Assembly: GCA_023525975.1 (NCBI GenBank)
Contig: CM042038.1
Span: forward strand, 6,387,272 to 6,451,271
Origin: Smallanthus sonchifolius
Taxonomy: Eukaryota; Streptophyta; Magnoliopsida; Asterales; Asteraceae
Length of the DNA: 64,000 nt
Direction of reading: 5' to 3'
The translations under genes and the position numbers were made by a program. Shown here in pieces: positions 55,090 through 64,000 of the stretch. The notes under the pieces were generated by a model. The model did not search any database, was not told where the DNA came from, and worked only from the letters and a program-made list of their open reading frames with translations. The number at the start of each line of letters is the position of its first letter. Within the stretch, counting starts at the first letter, position 1.

Positions 55090-58084
55090 ATGGAGTGGAA
55101 TACAAAATTTGACTGGGAAAACCTTGACATTGATGGGTCGTCGTTTAACCTATCGGAAGTTATTGGTGGCGGTGGCGGTTCTGTGTCTGACGTGGGGAAC
55201 AATTCATCAACAAAAAGCTCAATATCAGCTTCTACTGAATCATCGTTCAAGGATGGTATCAAAAGATCCAAGTCTTCGCTTGAGGGATTTGCTTGTTTTT
55301 CTGATTCTTATAACAGAAAAAAAGATGAACTAAATGGGATTTCTCAGCTAGAGGGTTCGGTTTGCTCTAGTGAACCGTTTATTGGTTTGAAACTCGGTAA
55401 ACGAACGTACTTTGAGAATAGTTATGCCAAAAACAACAAAATATCTTCTGTTTTGGGTGTTCCTGTTTCATCTGTTGAATCTACAGGGAAGAAAGTCAAA
55501 TCATCATCTGGTCAGAGTACACCTATTTCCAGGTGTCAAGTTGAAGGATGCAACCTTGATCTTTCATCTGCAAAAGAGTATCATCGAAAACATAGAGTTT
55601 GTGAAAGTCATTCCAAATCCCCAAAAGTTATTGTTGCTGGTCTTGAACGACGATTTTGCCAACAATGTAGCAGGTTAGCTTATGAAATTATCAGTTAGTT
55701 ACCTATTGGAATGTGTTAGCACATGTGTGAACCCTTTGTATCTCCTTAATATTGCATCTGCTTTTTGCCCTTTCATTTGTTCAATATAATTAGAACAGTT
55801 AACTTCTTGTAGGGGCCAGTACTAGTAAGTTTTTTTGTGGTTTGAAATGGGTTTGGTTGGGTTGACAGATACACTCTTTTCCTAAAAAACAAAATTTTAA
55901 AGGGCTAATTGTTTAAAATAGTCTTTTAAATCGTTGTGTAATTAGTCCTTCAAAAAATTAAGAGTTCGATAACTTGATTGGTAAAAGTACGCTGCTATTT
56001 TGCAGAATTAGTCATTTAAAAATTTATTTTTTCCAGACAGAAAAGTGTTCTGGTCAGCCCAACCCAACCTGTTTTCTAGTTATTTTTTATAATCTACTTT
56101 TTTGATCCATTTAAGTTTGTGAAACAACTCGAATCAACCCATTCATAAGTAAGTGGATCCAAATGACCACCTCTAAACATAAGCAGTTATAATTTCTTGA
56201 AATTCTTGCAGGTTTCAGAGTATGTCAGAGTTTGATGAGGAGAAAAGAAGCTGCCGAAGAAGACTCTCTGACCATAATGCCCGTCGTAGGAAACCACAAT
56301 ACGAGCCAAGCCGCTTTAACTCAACAGACCCGTATTCGTCATTTTACACTACTGAATCCATTGATGTGCTGACTCACTCTAGAGGAGTCCAGCTGTCAGA
56401 TGTTCTGAACACGTCAACCCTTGCCAGCAATAGGTTAGTGCCATCCAAGGGTGCCAGAGCCGATATTTTTGATCAAGGTCAGTAAATTTACCTTTCTATT
56501 TATAAAATATTGATGCCTCTTATATGCTACCTGAACTCAATGAAATACTAACCGTAAGTTATCTAAAGTCGCAATATTTACTTATTAATTATATAGATCC
56601 TGAATCCTGCACGAAATGAAAACGATTTTTAAATTCTTGATTTTAACTACCAACTATGAATCTGGAGCCATTGCGCCGAATAGAACCCAACTTAAATTTA
56701 TTGTGGAAATAGCAAACAACTTAATTTTAATTGATTTTGCCAGATGTGGTGACATGCTTATGCAAAAATATGCTTATTGAAATGTTTTTAATACATTTGT
56801 TTACAAGTTTTATAAACATATTTGTTTCAAGATTTAAAAACAATAAATAAATTCACATAAGATGTCGCGTGGTATGTACATATACACTAAAATGACAAAT
56901 TAGACGTCGTGTTAGTAACTTTTTAAAAGTTTGCAAAAAAGATTTGTTACACTGCTACCAGTTGGATAGGCATTCATTGGTACAATTGGTAATATAATGT
57001 CATTTATTTTTAACAACAATTTTTTTTACTCCTAAATACCACCTAAACCTTCACTTGCGATTTGAACCCACACCACTTTTGTGGGGGCAATCACCAATGC
57101 CACAAGGCCATGGGCATTTATATAATGTCATTTGATTGCTAAAATTAGTAAAAATGCAAGTTGGTTTCTATTTTACGCCCAATTTAAAGTTGGTTGCAGA
57201 AACCAGAGAAATGTAAAGTTTATTTCTATTTTTGTGTAGTTTGCACGATTGTATATTAAAACCTCAAATACAAGATGCAATTCTGTAAGAACATTGTAAC
57301 TGAAACCCAATCCACATAAATCCTTGGCACATCCCCTCATGTCTAGTTGAACACTAATGACATCTTAAATAAATTGAACACAATATTTTTGTAACAAGAA
57401 TCTAGGAGCGGGCTAGTAGTTGCAATGTTTGTTCCTTAAATTGTGATCAACAGGACATTAAAGTAGCTGTAATGTTACTTATGTGTTCTGTCCACACCTT
57501 CACTTATTAGTTCTCCTATTTATATATAAATATACAAGAAGAAGTGATAAGTCATACAACCTTTTTATTTAGGGAATAGAGCAATAGGCACTTAGTTATA
57601 TGTTCAGAATTAAGCAATGTGAATGTAAGAAGCACCATATCAATTGACCCAGATTTTAGTACAAGTGACACTTGTTTACCTATTTTTTTTAGATAATTAA
57701 AGCGTTAACTTCAGTTTCAAAAACAAAATTGTTACAATAATAAAGTAAATATTTGTATAAAACGAATTAGGAAGTTGTGCGCATTGAGAAAACACTCTAG
57801 GGACTTTCACCCATTTCACAGTTTCTTTTCTTAATGTAGATGCAGTCGACATTCGACGTGCTCTCTCTCTTCTGTCAAACAACACATGGGGTTCATGCGA
57901 GCTTGACCATCCCATACATTCAACTGGTCCCTCCATGGCTCAACACGGGTTGCATTCTGTTCATCATGGTTCACAACTTGGTTCCCAAGATTACTGGCAG
58001 GCTAACCAACAGCCAACTGATCCCCGCATTCAGACTTTCAAATCACCATATGAAAACTCGTTTCAGTTCCACCACAATGGATGA
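55090..58084 (+). CDS. SPL6: SBP-box transcription factor, SPL6-like (miR156 target)
   Basis: Three coding exons (55090-55673, 56212-56477, 57840-58084) with GT-AG introns join in frame to 364 aa. The N-terminus MEWNTKFDWENLDID is typical of the SPL6 clade. The SBP DNA-binding domain runs from Cys149 to about residue 224, with finger-one ligands Cys149, Cys154, Cys171 and His174. Finger two has Cys190, Cys193 and Cys209, but residue 197, normally His (CSRFH), is Gln (CSRFQ), formed at the start of exon 2. The bipartite nuclear signal KRSCRRRLSDHNARRRK follows. Exon 3 carries the miR156 site encoding ALSLLS (residues 291-296). The protein binds GTAC-core promoters in the nucleus in age-dependent phase change and related roles. 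The exact subclade is inferred; the SBP-box call is firm. Intron 2 (1.36 kb) contains a SINE-like copy. Confidence 0.93.
57045..57125 (-). mobile_element. SINE-like copy in SPL intron 2
   Basis: The minus strand has CTTGTGGCATTGGTG, CCCCCACAAAAGTGGTGTGG and a B-box GGTTCAAATC, matching the element at 328-432. The body is short and no clear target duplication is seen. Confidence 0.55.
57858..57877 (+). promoter_or_regulatory. miR156 target site in SPL
   Basis: GTGCTCTCTCTCTTCTGTCA is the canonical SPL complement of plant miR156/157, as remembered. It encodes the conserved ALSLLS peptide in the last exon, downstream of the SBP domain, the usual place. Confidence 0.95.
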
Positions 58085-60014
58085 TGATGTATTTGAAGCC
58101 ATGACTTGCAGTTCTCAGATTATGGTTTAGACTTTAAGCTGGAAATCTTTATGTAAGGACCTAGTTTCCGTTATGTTTAATTTTAGGTTGCAAAATAAAC
58201 GGTTGCAAATTGATCACGTCTCTTGCGATTAATGCTTTAAGCACTGTTTTGGTTGTGAGAGTAACAGTGTTATTATTCTCCATATCTGAACCTGTGATTG
58301 CACTTGGGAAACCAGAGCATAATGGTACAGTACCATAAGTTTGAGAATATAAGTACCATAAACCTTGCCGTAAAGTACCGGTTCAGTACTATCTTTGGTT
58401 TTTTTCACTAAAAACAATGTCATTTGGTTAAAGAAAAAAAAAGCAGTTTTCTTCAGGACTGAACCACTACTGAAACACTGGTTTGGTTTTACAGCTTGAG
58501 GAGACTTGTTAAACTGTATCGGTTTGGTTTTACAGTTTAAAGAGACTTGTTATTGGTTTCGTTTTACGGTTTGAAGAGATTCATTAAACTTACCGGTTTG
58601 TGTTTATAGTTTAAAGAGACTGGTTAAAGTGTATCGGTTTGGTTTTACAAGTTTGAAGAGATTCGTTAAACTTTACCGGTTTAGGTTTACAGTTTGAATA
58701 GACTTATTAAACTGTTGCGGTTTGGTTTGAGTTGTACACAATCTAGTGGTACCAATCATGAAGCAACATTGTTTTGAGTATAAAAAGAAGGGGTTAGTAA
58801 TCCTATAAGCACATGTATGTTATTTGTGTTTCAAAAAAAAATGGGAGATTTGTTGCTCATAAATCAGATGTTTGTTAATTTTAATAATGATAGTAGTGAA
58901 CGTTGACATTAAATGACCCCTGTTGTTTTCATGAATTGATGAAAATGTAGAACCCTAATATTATTAAAATAGATTTTGGCGAGTTTTGATATATTTGACC
59001 CGTTTATTTTTAAGTTACGATTTATTTGACCCGTTGTAGACAAAACATGTCCTAAATCAACTCATTAGTAAGTAAATGGATAAAAAATGACATTATAAAA
59101 TAATGCAAAACGGCAGAAAATACCTGGCTTAGGAGATGCTTTATAAAAAGTAGTTAAATGGAAAAGGGAATTACATAAATCAGATGTTTGTTAGTTTTGG
59201 ATATATATATAATTAATGAAGTTTTTAAGGGAGATGTAATTGCCTCGTGAATAAAAGTTTTACAGGAAAAGATGTTAACCATACCATAGCACTGTAGCCC
59301 GAATTTTATATAAAGAAATAGATTGTGCGACCGAATTTGTTCATCGTATACTAAAATGTCGTGCATAATACTTGTTTGTTCATAAAATTTTCAATTGCGA
59401 CTTTTATAAATTGACGAAATAGTTATCAACCTAAACAAAACTATTTAACAAATGAGATTGATTCGAAGCAACTAAACTACCAATCGATTATTTAAAGGTA
59501 AAAAAAATTAATCAATGAAAATAATTATAGGATTTGTTTAAATTGATGTAAATAATTAACCGGTTGAGAATTGACGAAAGCAGTCGGTTGATTAAATGTT
59601 AAACGAGCTTAGCCTAGACTCGACCAGCCCAGTTGTTTACAACCCAACCGCAATCAATTCAACAATCTTAGCCAAACACAAACATAACCAACGTTATTGA
59701 AATGAAAGATTCATTTAACGTGACATTAAAAAAAAGTAAATGTTATCAAATAAACATAAAACTAAATACTTTTACCTGTAAATAATGCATACATGAGTTC
59801 ATCCATAAATCGATTTGATCCCCGATATCAAACCAATAAGTTAACATAGGAAAACCAACTTTACATGGTCTCAAACAACACATAAATAAACATCAAACAA
59901 GAGTAAGTGATAACCACAAAGTACCATACATAACATAAACAATAAACAATGTACCACACAAGAACCTAAGTCTAGAGGGAATCACATCATCTATACGACC
60001 AACATAACTGATAT
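58085..60014. other. Region between convergent SPL and LTPG genes
   Basis: No further gene. It holds the tandem repeats at 58478-58735 and the presumed 3' UTRs of both genes. A TACCATA/AGTACC-rich stretch lies at 58320-58400. Confidence 0.5.
58478..58735 (+). repeat. Degenerate ~45-60 bp tandem repeats
   Basis: The phrase CGGTTTGGTTTTACAGTTTA followed by AAGAGACTTGTTAAACT recurs five to six times with substitutions and small length changes (near 58480, 58520, 58555, 58600, 58635 and 58680). Confidence 0.75.
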
Positions 60015-62219
60015 CTAGACATCAAACACGCTTGTTAAAGACGCCACTAACAAGAATGTCAAAGGAATCCAAGCAGATGGTAGAATCTCAGGTTCATTGT
60101 ACTTGAGCGCGTATGATCTCGATGAAGAGATTGGAGCCGTTGATGATGGCGTTCCTCCGGATGTTGGAGGGACAATCGTAGCATTGTTGGTGAATATGTC
60201 AGCATCAGGTGAATCTGGCGGTAACTTCAAAAGCTCTGATATTTATGATGATGACAATGAGTTAGTTGTCATAGTATTTGTTACATAGTTATATAAAGTT
60301 ACGTTAATATTGTATTTATAAGACTCATATGAAAAACGTTTTATTAACTTGCGACATAATAACGTGGGTAGATTCGACCACATGGCCCTATGTAACAAGC
60401 CGTTGCAAAGAATGTCGGCATGATCCCACCAAATGTCATATTCTTGTTGTGATCCACAACTACTACAGTACTACACTATTATTGACATTTTTTTTAATTA
60501 TTAAGGTGAAAACTTAATACATATACAAAAAATATAATAATCTTTTACTAATTTAGAAAGATTGTCAACTTTTGAAGGTTAATAGTTAAGAAATCTATAC
60601 CTTTTATACCAATTAATATCGTGTGTTATGCCATAAAAAGCTTACGGCTTTATTTTAAGTTACCAGAGCAGAAACTTTTTATAGGTCACCTAGAATTGCT
60701 TATACAAACACGTTTAACATAAGATTTTCTTTTCATCTACAACCAGTGAGATGAAAAATGCATTGATGGTGAGGCCAAACATTTCTTACATCCAACATCT
60801 CTTCTATGAACGAACAATGTGAGATTTTCATAAGGTGTATATATAATGTGCACGTGTTCTTTTCTAGGCTCAAATATAAAAATCTAAACCTTTTATAAGA
60901 GTTCATTAATATTAATGTTTCTTATGCCTTAAAAACTCATGACTTTATTTTTAACTAGGTTAGTATCCCATGTATTACACGAGATTGTATATATAATGAA
61001 AACGATATAGTTTATAAATTTAAATTTGTAATACGTCCTAACTTGTCAGACTATTATGATCGTTTCAAGATATATCAAGGGGAAATGAGTGTATATAACA
61101 GATTAGTATTTTTCTTTAGTTAGTTAAATTTAATATTTTTCTGTTATATATTCTTATTTAATATAACTAGTATTTTTCTTTAACAATATATTTATAATAT
61201 CATTATTATGTAATAAGATACATGCGTATTTTTTAGAAGAGAGAAGCGGAAAAACCAATGTGAGAAGGCACGAGAAAGTGACAAGTGTCCAAAATAAACC
61301 TTTATTTAATAGTATAGATTAGAGTTTTTTTAAATGTGGATTTCTTAAACTCCTACTTCTTTCGGGAGCAACTCATGTGCTCCTGTAAGTCTTGTATGTT
61401 TTTCCCTATGGGTTATAACCACAACGGACTCGAACTCGGAACCTCCTAAAAAAAAAACCACTATGTGGAAAACTTTTTGACCATTAAGGCAGAACCCCAA
61501 TGGCTATTTTTAATTCGATGAGTAGAAACTCTTAGAAGGTCACCTATAATTGCTCATACAAACACGTTTAACTGTAGAATTTTCTTTTCATCTACGTCTA
61601 GTATCTCTCCAATTAACGAACAATGTGGGATTTTCATAATGTGTCATAAAATATAAATATACGTGTTCTTTTCAGAACTAGTATCTGTATTATGTTACGA
61701 GAACGCCATAAAACGCTTGTACCTAATTCATTGATTATTTAACTGTAGAAAGAAAGATAGTTATGTAACTCCTAAAGCAAAAGTTAACAGTGTATTATAC
61801 GGTTCTCGCAGTTTTTAATGTAATCTTGGTTCTGAAAGGAACTCTGTATATATGCGCGATAAAAAGAAAACGAGATTACTTGGGCAATCACTGATGCTGG
61901 CATTAGCGATCTTACAAGCCGAGGACAACTGAAGCAATCGACTCTCTTGAATATTCATCTTCTTCAACATCGGATTCGTTCCGTTGTGAATCTGCTGTAT
62001 TACAAAACACAAACACGCCGGATTCGTGTCTTTCATCTTCTTCACCGAGTCACAGCATTTCTGTTGTGGCGTAGCCTCCTTCCCCGTCGCAAACGCCACA
62101 CACGTCATCACCGCGGTCAGCTTCGACGAGCACTGTTCCCCTAACGACTCTTCCGCCGCCCCAACTCCACCGCATACCACCATCCACACCACCACCAAAA
62201 CAGACCCCATTTTCCACAT
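60015..62219 (-). CDS. GPI-anchored non-specific lipid-transfer protein (LTPG)
   Basis: Two exons on the minus strand: 62219-61880 and 60235-60015. The intron starts GT at 61879 and ends AG at 60236, and the join restores CPKLLKLPPDSPDADIF, the usual LTPG continuation. The product is 186 aa: a signal peptide (about 1-22), then the eight-cysteine motif Cys30, Cys40, Cys55-Cys56, Cys69-x-Cys71, Cys102, Cys112, two possible N-glycosylation sites (Asn79, Asn106), a Pro/Ser/Thr-rich linker, and a hydrophobic C-terminus (about 166-182) fitting a GPI-attachment signal. Such proteins bind lipids at the outer face of the plasma membrane and help export cuticular or pollen-coat lipids. Read without splicing, exon 1 runs on into intron sequence as a false 134-aa protein. 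The second ATG (codon 4) is an alternative start. The intron holds a Helitron and a SINE-like copy. Confidence 0.92.
60955..61318 (-). mobile_element. Helitron-like element in the LTPG intron
   Basis: On the minus strand it starts TCTATACTATTAAATAAAGG after a host A. It ends with the hairpin-like CTCGTGTAATACATGGG and CTAACCTAG before a host T. It lies inside the 1.64 kb intron and in the gene's direction. Noncoding. Confidence 0.75.
61405..61505 (-). mobile_element. SINE-like segment in the LTPG intron
   Basis: The minus strand reads GTTCTGCCTTAATGGTCAAAAAG (degraded A-box head), then GGAGGTTCCGAGTTCGAGTCC (B box and T-arm-like). No clear poly-A tail or target duplication is seen. Confidence 0.45.
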
Positions 62220-62449
62220 TTTGGAGGCCGGGTTTTTGTGTAATCCGGTTGGGTTTCTTGATTTTTAAGTGTAAATATAGAAGGGGTTAATGACGGGTTG
62301 TTGTAGGAAGTAATGGTGGTGACAGCAGGTTGGTGTACGCTATTTATTTGTATTTACCATGTTGTTAATAACTTTGTTGAGTTGTCACTTAAACTTTGTG
62401 TAAATACTAAATAGTGTTTTGAGGAGGGGAAAAATATCAAAATCGACAT

Positions 62450-62580
62450 TAGCCGTCTAAAAATTATCAAAACGGACATTTAGCCGGTACTACGCCGGCT
62501 AAGTCTTTGTCTTTTGTCGGCTAAGCCTTTGAATTTAGCCCGCTTAGCCGACGCCTTTTTAAGTTAGCCGGCTGAATATT
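62450..62580. repeat. Cluster of AGCCGGCTAA-type palindromes
   Basis: TTAGCCGGTAC, CGCCGGCTAAG, GTCGGCTAAG, TTAGCCGACG and TTAGCCGGCTG fall within about 130 bases upstream of the LTPG gene. Several are self-complementary. Confidence 0.6.
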
Positions 62581-62700
62581 ATTTTGGTATTTTTCCAATT
62601 TGAGGAGCTCGGGTTTGACATCTTTGTGACTTTGTCCCACTTTTTTTTCTCACATTTATTATTGTAAATTAAGTTGTACGAAATACAACATTAACAACTA

Positions 62701-62834
62701 AACAAATGACAACTTGATGAATAGTGCTTTATCATTTACAAAACAGCCTATACAACATCAGTTTGTAAACAAATGCCAACTTGATGAATAGTGCTTTACC
62801 ATTTGCAAAGCAGCCTGTACAACATCAGTTGTTG
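62701..62834 (+). repeat. 67-bp tandem duplication
   Basis: AACAAATGACAACTTGATGA begins a 67-bp unit at 62701 that repeats at 62768 with only a few substitutions (for example ACATTT/GCATTT-type changes). Noncoding. Confidence 0.9.
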
Positions 62835-62904
62835 TTGTGCCGCATGTTCAGAGATTTCTTACACGTATTTCATATGCATCTTTTGCAATCAGTTTGTTCT
62901 CTAC

Positions 62905-63103
62905 GGGGGTGTTTGGGATTACTTATCAAAAACAACTTTTAACTTCTCTTAAAAGTTAAAAATACTTACCTCTCAAAAACAACTTTTCCTTCCTTATAAA
63001 ACTAACTTTTTCATCAATTATCCAAACAAACTTTTAACTTATTACCTTTTTAAAAAAGATAATAAGTTAATAAGTTGCTTGAAAAGTAATCCCAAACACC
63101 CCC
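62905..63103. mobile_element. MITE with perfect 20-bp inverted ends
   Basis: GGGGGTGTTTGGGATTACTT at the left equals the complement of the right end exactly. TAC flanks both sides (62902-62904 and 63104-63106). At 199 bp it is noncoding. The 3-bp TAC duplication could fit PIF-like or CACTA-like classes, so the superfamily is left open. Confidence 0.85.
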
Positions 63104-63220
63104 TACTTCTCTCTCTGTAAAATTTCCACCGCTACATCACCATAGTCGAAGGTGTGTCATCCGTTGATGCTTTTGAAGATGCAAAAACGAAGATGGAAAG
63201 AGAGTTGGTGCGGTCTTCTA

Positions 63221-63650
63221 CCTTCGATCTCCGTTCCCTTGGCCGGTCTTTGGTCCGTCGGTACTCTGTTGGTCAGTTGCTGATTTGTCCCTCAGCCTCT
63301 CTCTCCTTTTCTCTGTCGCTTTTACGATAACTGTTGTCGGGTTCTTTGGAACCCCAGATGGCGGTGGTGTGGTTGTGGTGTTTCTATAGGTTCGTGATTA
63401 GGGGTGATAGTTTGTCCAAATCAAACGATTTTTGTCCTTCGATCTCCGTTCCCTTGGTCGGTCTTTGGTCCGTCGGTACTCTATTGGTCAGTTGTTGATT
63501 TGTCCCTCAGCCTCTCTCTCCTTTTCTCTGTCGCTTTTACGATAACCTTTGTCTGGTTCTTTAGAACCCTAGATGGCGGTGGTGTAGTTGTGGTGTTTCT
63601 ATGGGTTCTTGATTAGGGGTGATAGTTTGCCCAAATCAAACGATTTTTGT
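63221..63650 (+). repeat. 215-bp tandem duplication
   Basis: The unit starting CCTTCGATCTCCGTTCCCTT at 63221 repeats at 63436 with roughly ten to twenty differences. Parts recur again near 63660 and 63790 (GGGGTGATAGTT, CAAATCAAACGA, CCTCTCCG), so it is the edge of a larger degenerate array running to the window end. It is GC-richer than its neighbours, with GGCGGTGGTG text. Short frames are open but none is conserved between the copies. Confidence 0.85.
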
Positions 63651-64000
63651 CAATTGGTTTTTGCCTCTCCGGAACCATAGGTGGCGATGGTGGTTCATGA
63701 CCACTTGCTTCTTTAATACGCCGATGATTTCTCTCTCTGTCTTCTTCTGACTTCTTTCACGGTCGCCATCACCGATCATCGCTATTCGGGTTCTTGAATA
63801 GGGGTGATAGTTAGCGTTTGTTTGCCCAAATCAAACGACATTTGTAGACTTGCCTCTCCGAAACCCTAGGTAGCGGTAGTGGTGGTTCACGACCGCTAAA
63901 TTATTATGGTTTCTGAGGGTGGTTACCCCCTCCCTCAGCCGATGATACACCTGTGATGATAAATTTGGATTTGTTGCCGATTGATATGTGATTGTTCATC

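Noticed and set aside
61815..61879. C-terminal extension of LTPG exon 1 to a 134-aa protein
   Set aside because: The last codons translate intron sequence. A GT donor at 61879 joins to 60235 and restores the conserved CPKLL...PPDSPDA segment.

Overview
This window is nuclear DNA of a flowering plant, AT-rich and crowded with transposable elements. It is a eudicot and probably an Asteraceae (daisy family) genome. The eudicot call rests on intron-containing genes with close Arabidopsis-type relatives and on plant microRNA sites. The family call is an inference from the style of the repeats and is not proven here.

Four genes can be reconstructed exon by exon. (1) On the minus strand, 24239-30371, an LCR-type F-box protein of 461 aa in two exons, with an intact-looking miR394 target site. 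(2) On the plus strand, 38576-42102, an acyl-CoA synthetase of the ACOS5 / 4-coumarate:CoA-ligase-like clade, 547 aa in six exons. (3) On the plus strand, 55090-58084, an SPL6-like SBP-box transcription factor, 364 aa in three coding exons plus a probable 5' UTR exon, with a perfect-looking miR156 target site. (4) On the minus strand, 60015-62219, a GPI-anchored lipid-transfer protein, 186 aa in two exons. SPL and the lipid-transfer gene are convergent. A DnaJ/DUF3444 pseudogene (23156-24017) lies convergent with LCR. The four genes form no operon-like unit. Two are microRNA-regulated developmental regulators; the other two belong to pollen-wall or surface-lipid chemistry.

Layout: 1-6430 holds a SINE, a 1.6 kb solo LTR built around repeated dyads, a hAT-type element, a 1.0 kb Mutator-type element with a 10-bp target duplication, and Helitron copies. 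7196-10545 is a mosaic of organelle DNA (NUMT) with a plastid rps12 piece and two mitochondrial 26S rRNA pieces. 11308-12162 is a deleted PIF/Harbinger element. 12.2-23.1 kb is mostly noncoding, with Helitrons and tandem repeats. 24.2-30.4 kb is the LCR gene, whose 4.7 kb intron carries a very young, internally deleted Copia element. 30.4-38.5 kb is AT-rich with Helitrons. 38.6-42.1 kb is the ACOS5-like gene. 45457-48762 is a 3.3 kb solo LTR. 51.0-52.5 kb is a decayed Copia relic. 53.0-62.2 kb holds SPL and the lipid-transfer gene. 62.4-64.0 kb holds short tandem duplications and a MITE.

Nothing here looks like a new multi-gene system. The most informative items are the recent Copia deletion derivative inside a miR394-regulated gene, the organelle mosaic, the dyad-rich solo LTR, the Helitron family, and a replaced zinc ligand in the SPL protein. 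All exon joins, element borders and duplications were read by eye from the sequence. Family names rest on remembered motifs, not on database searches.
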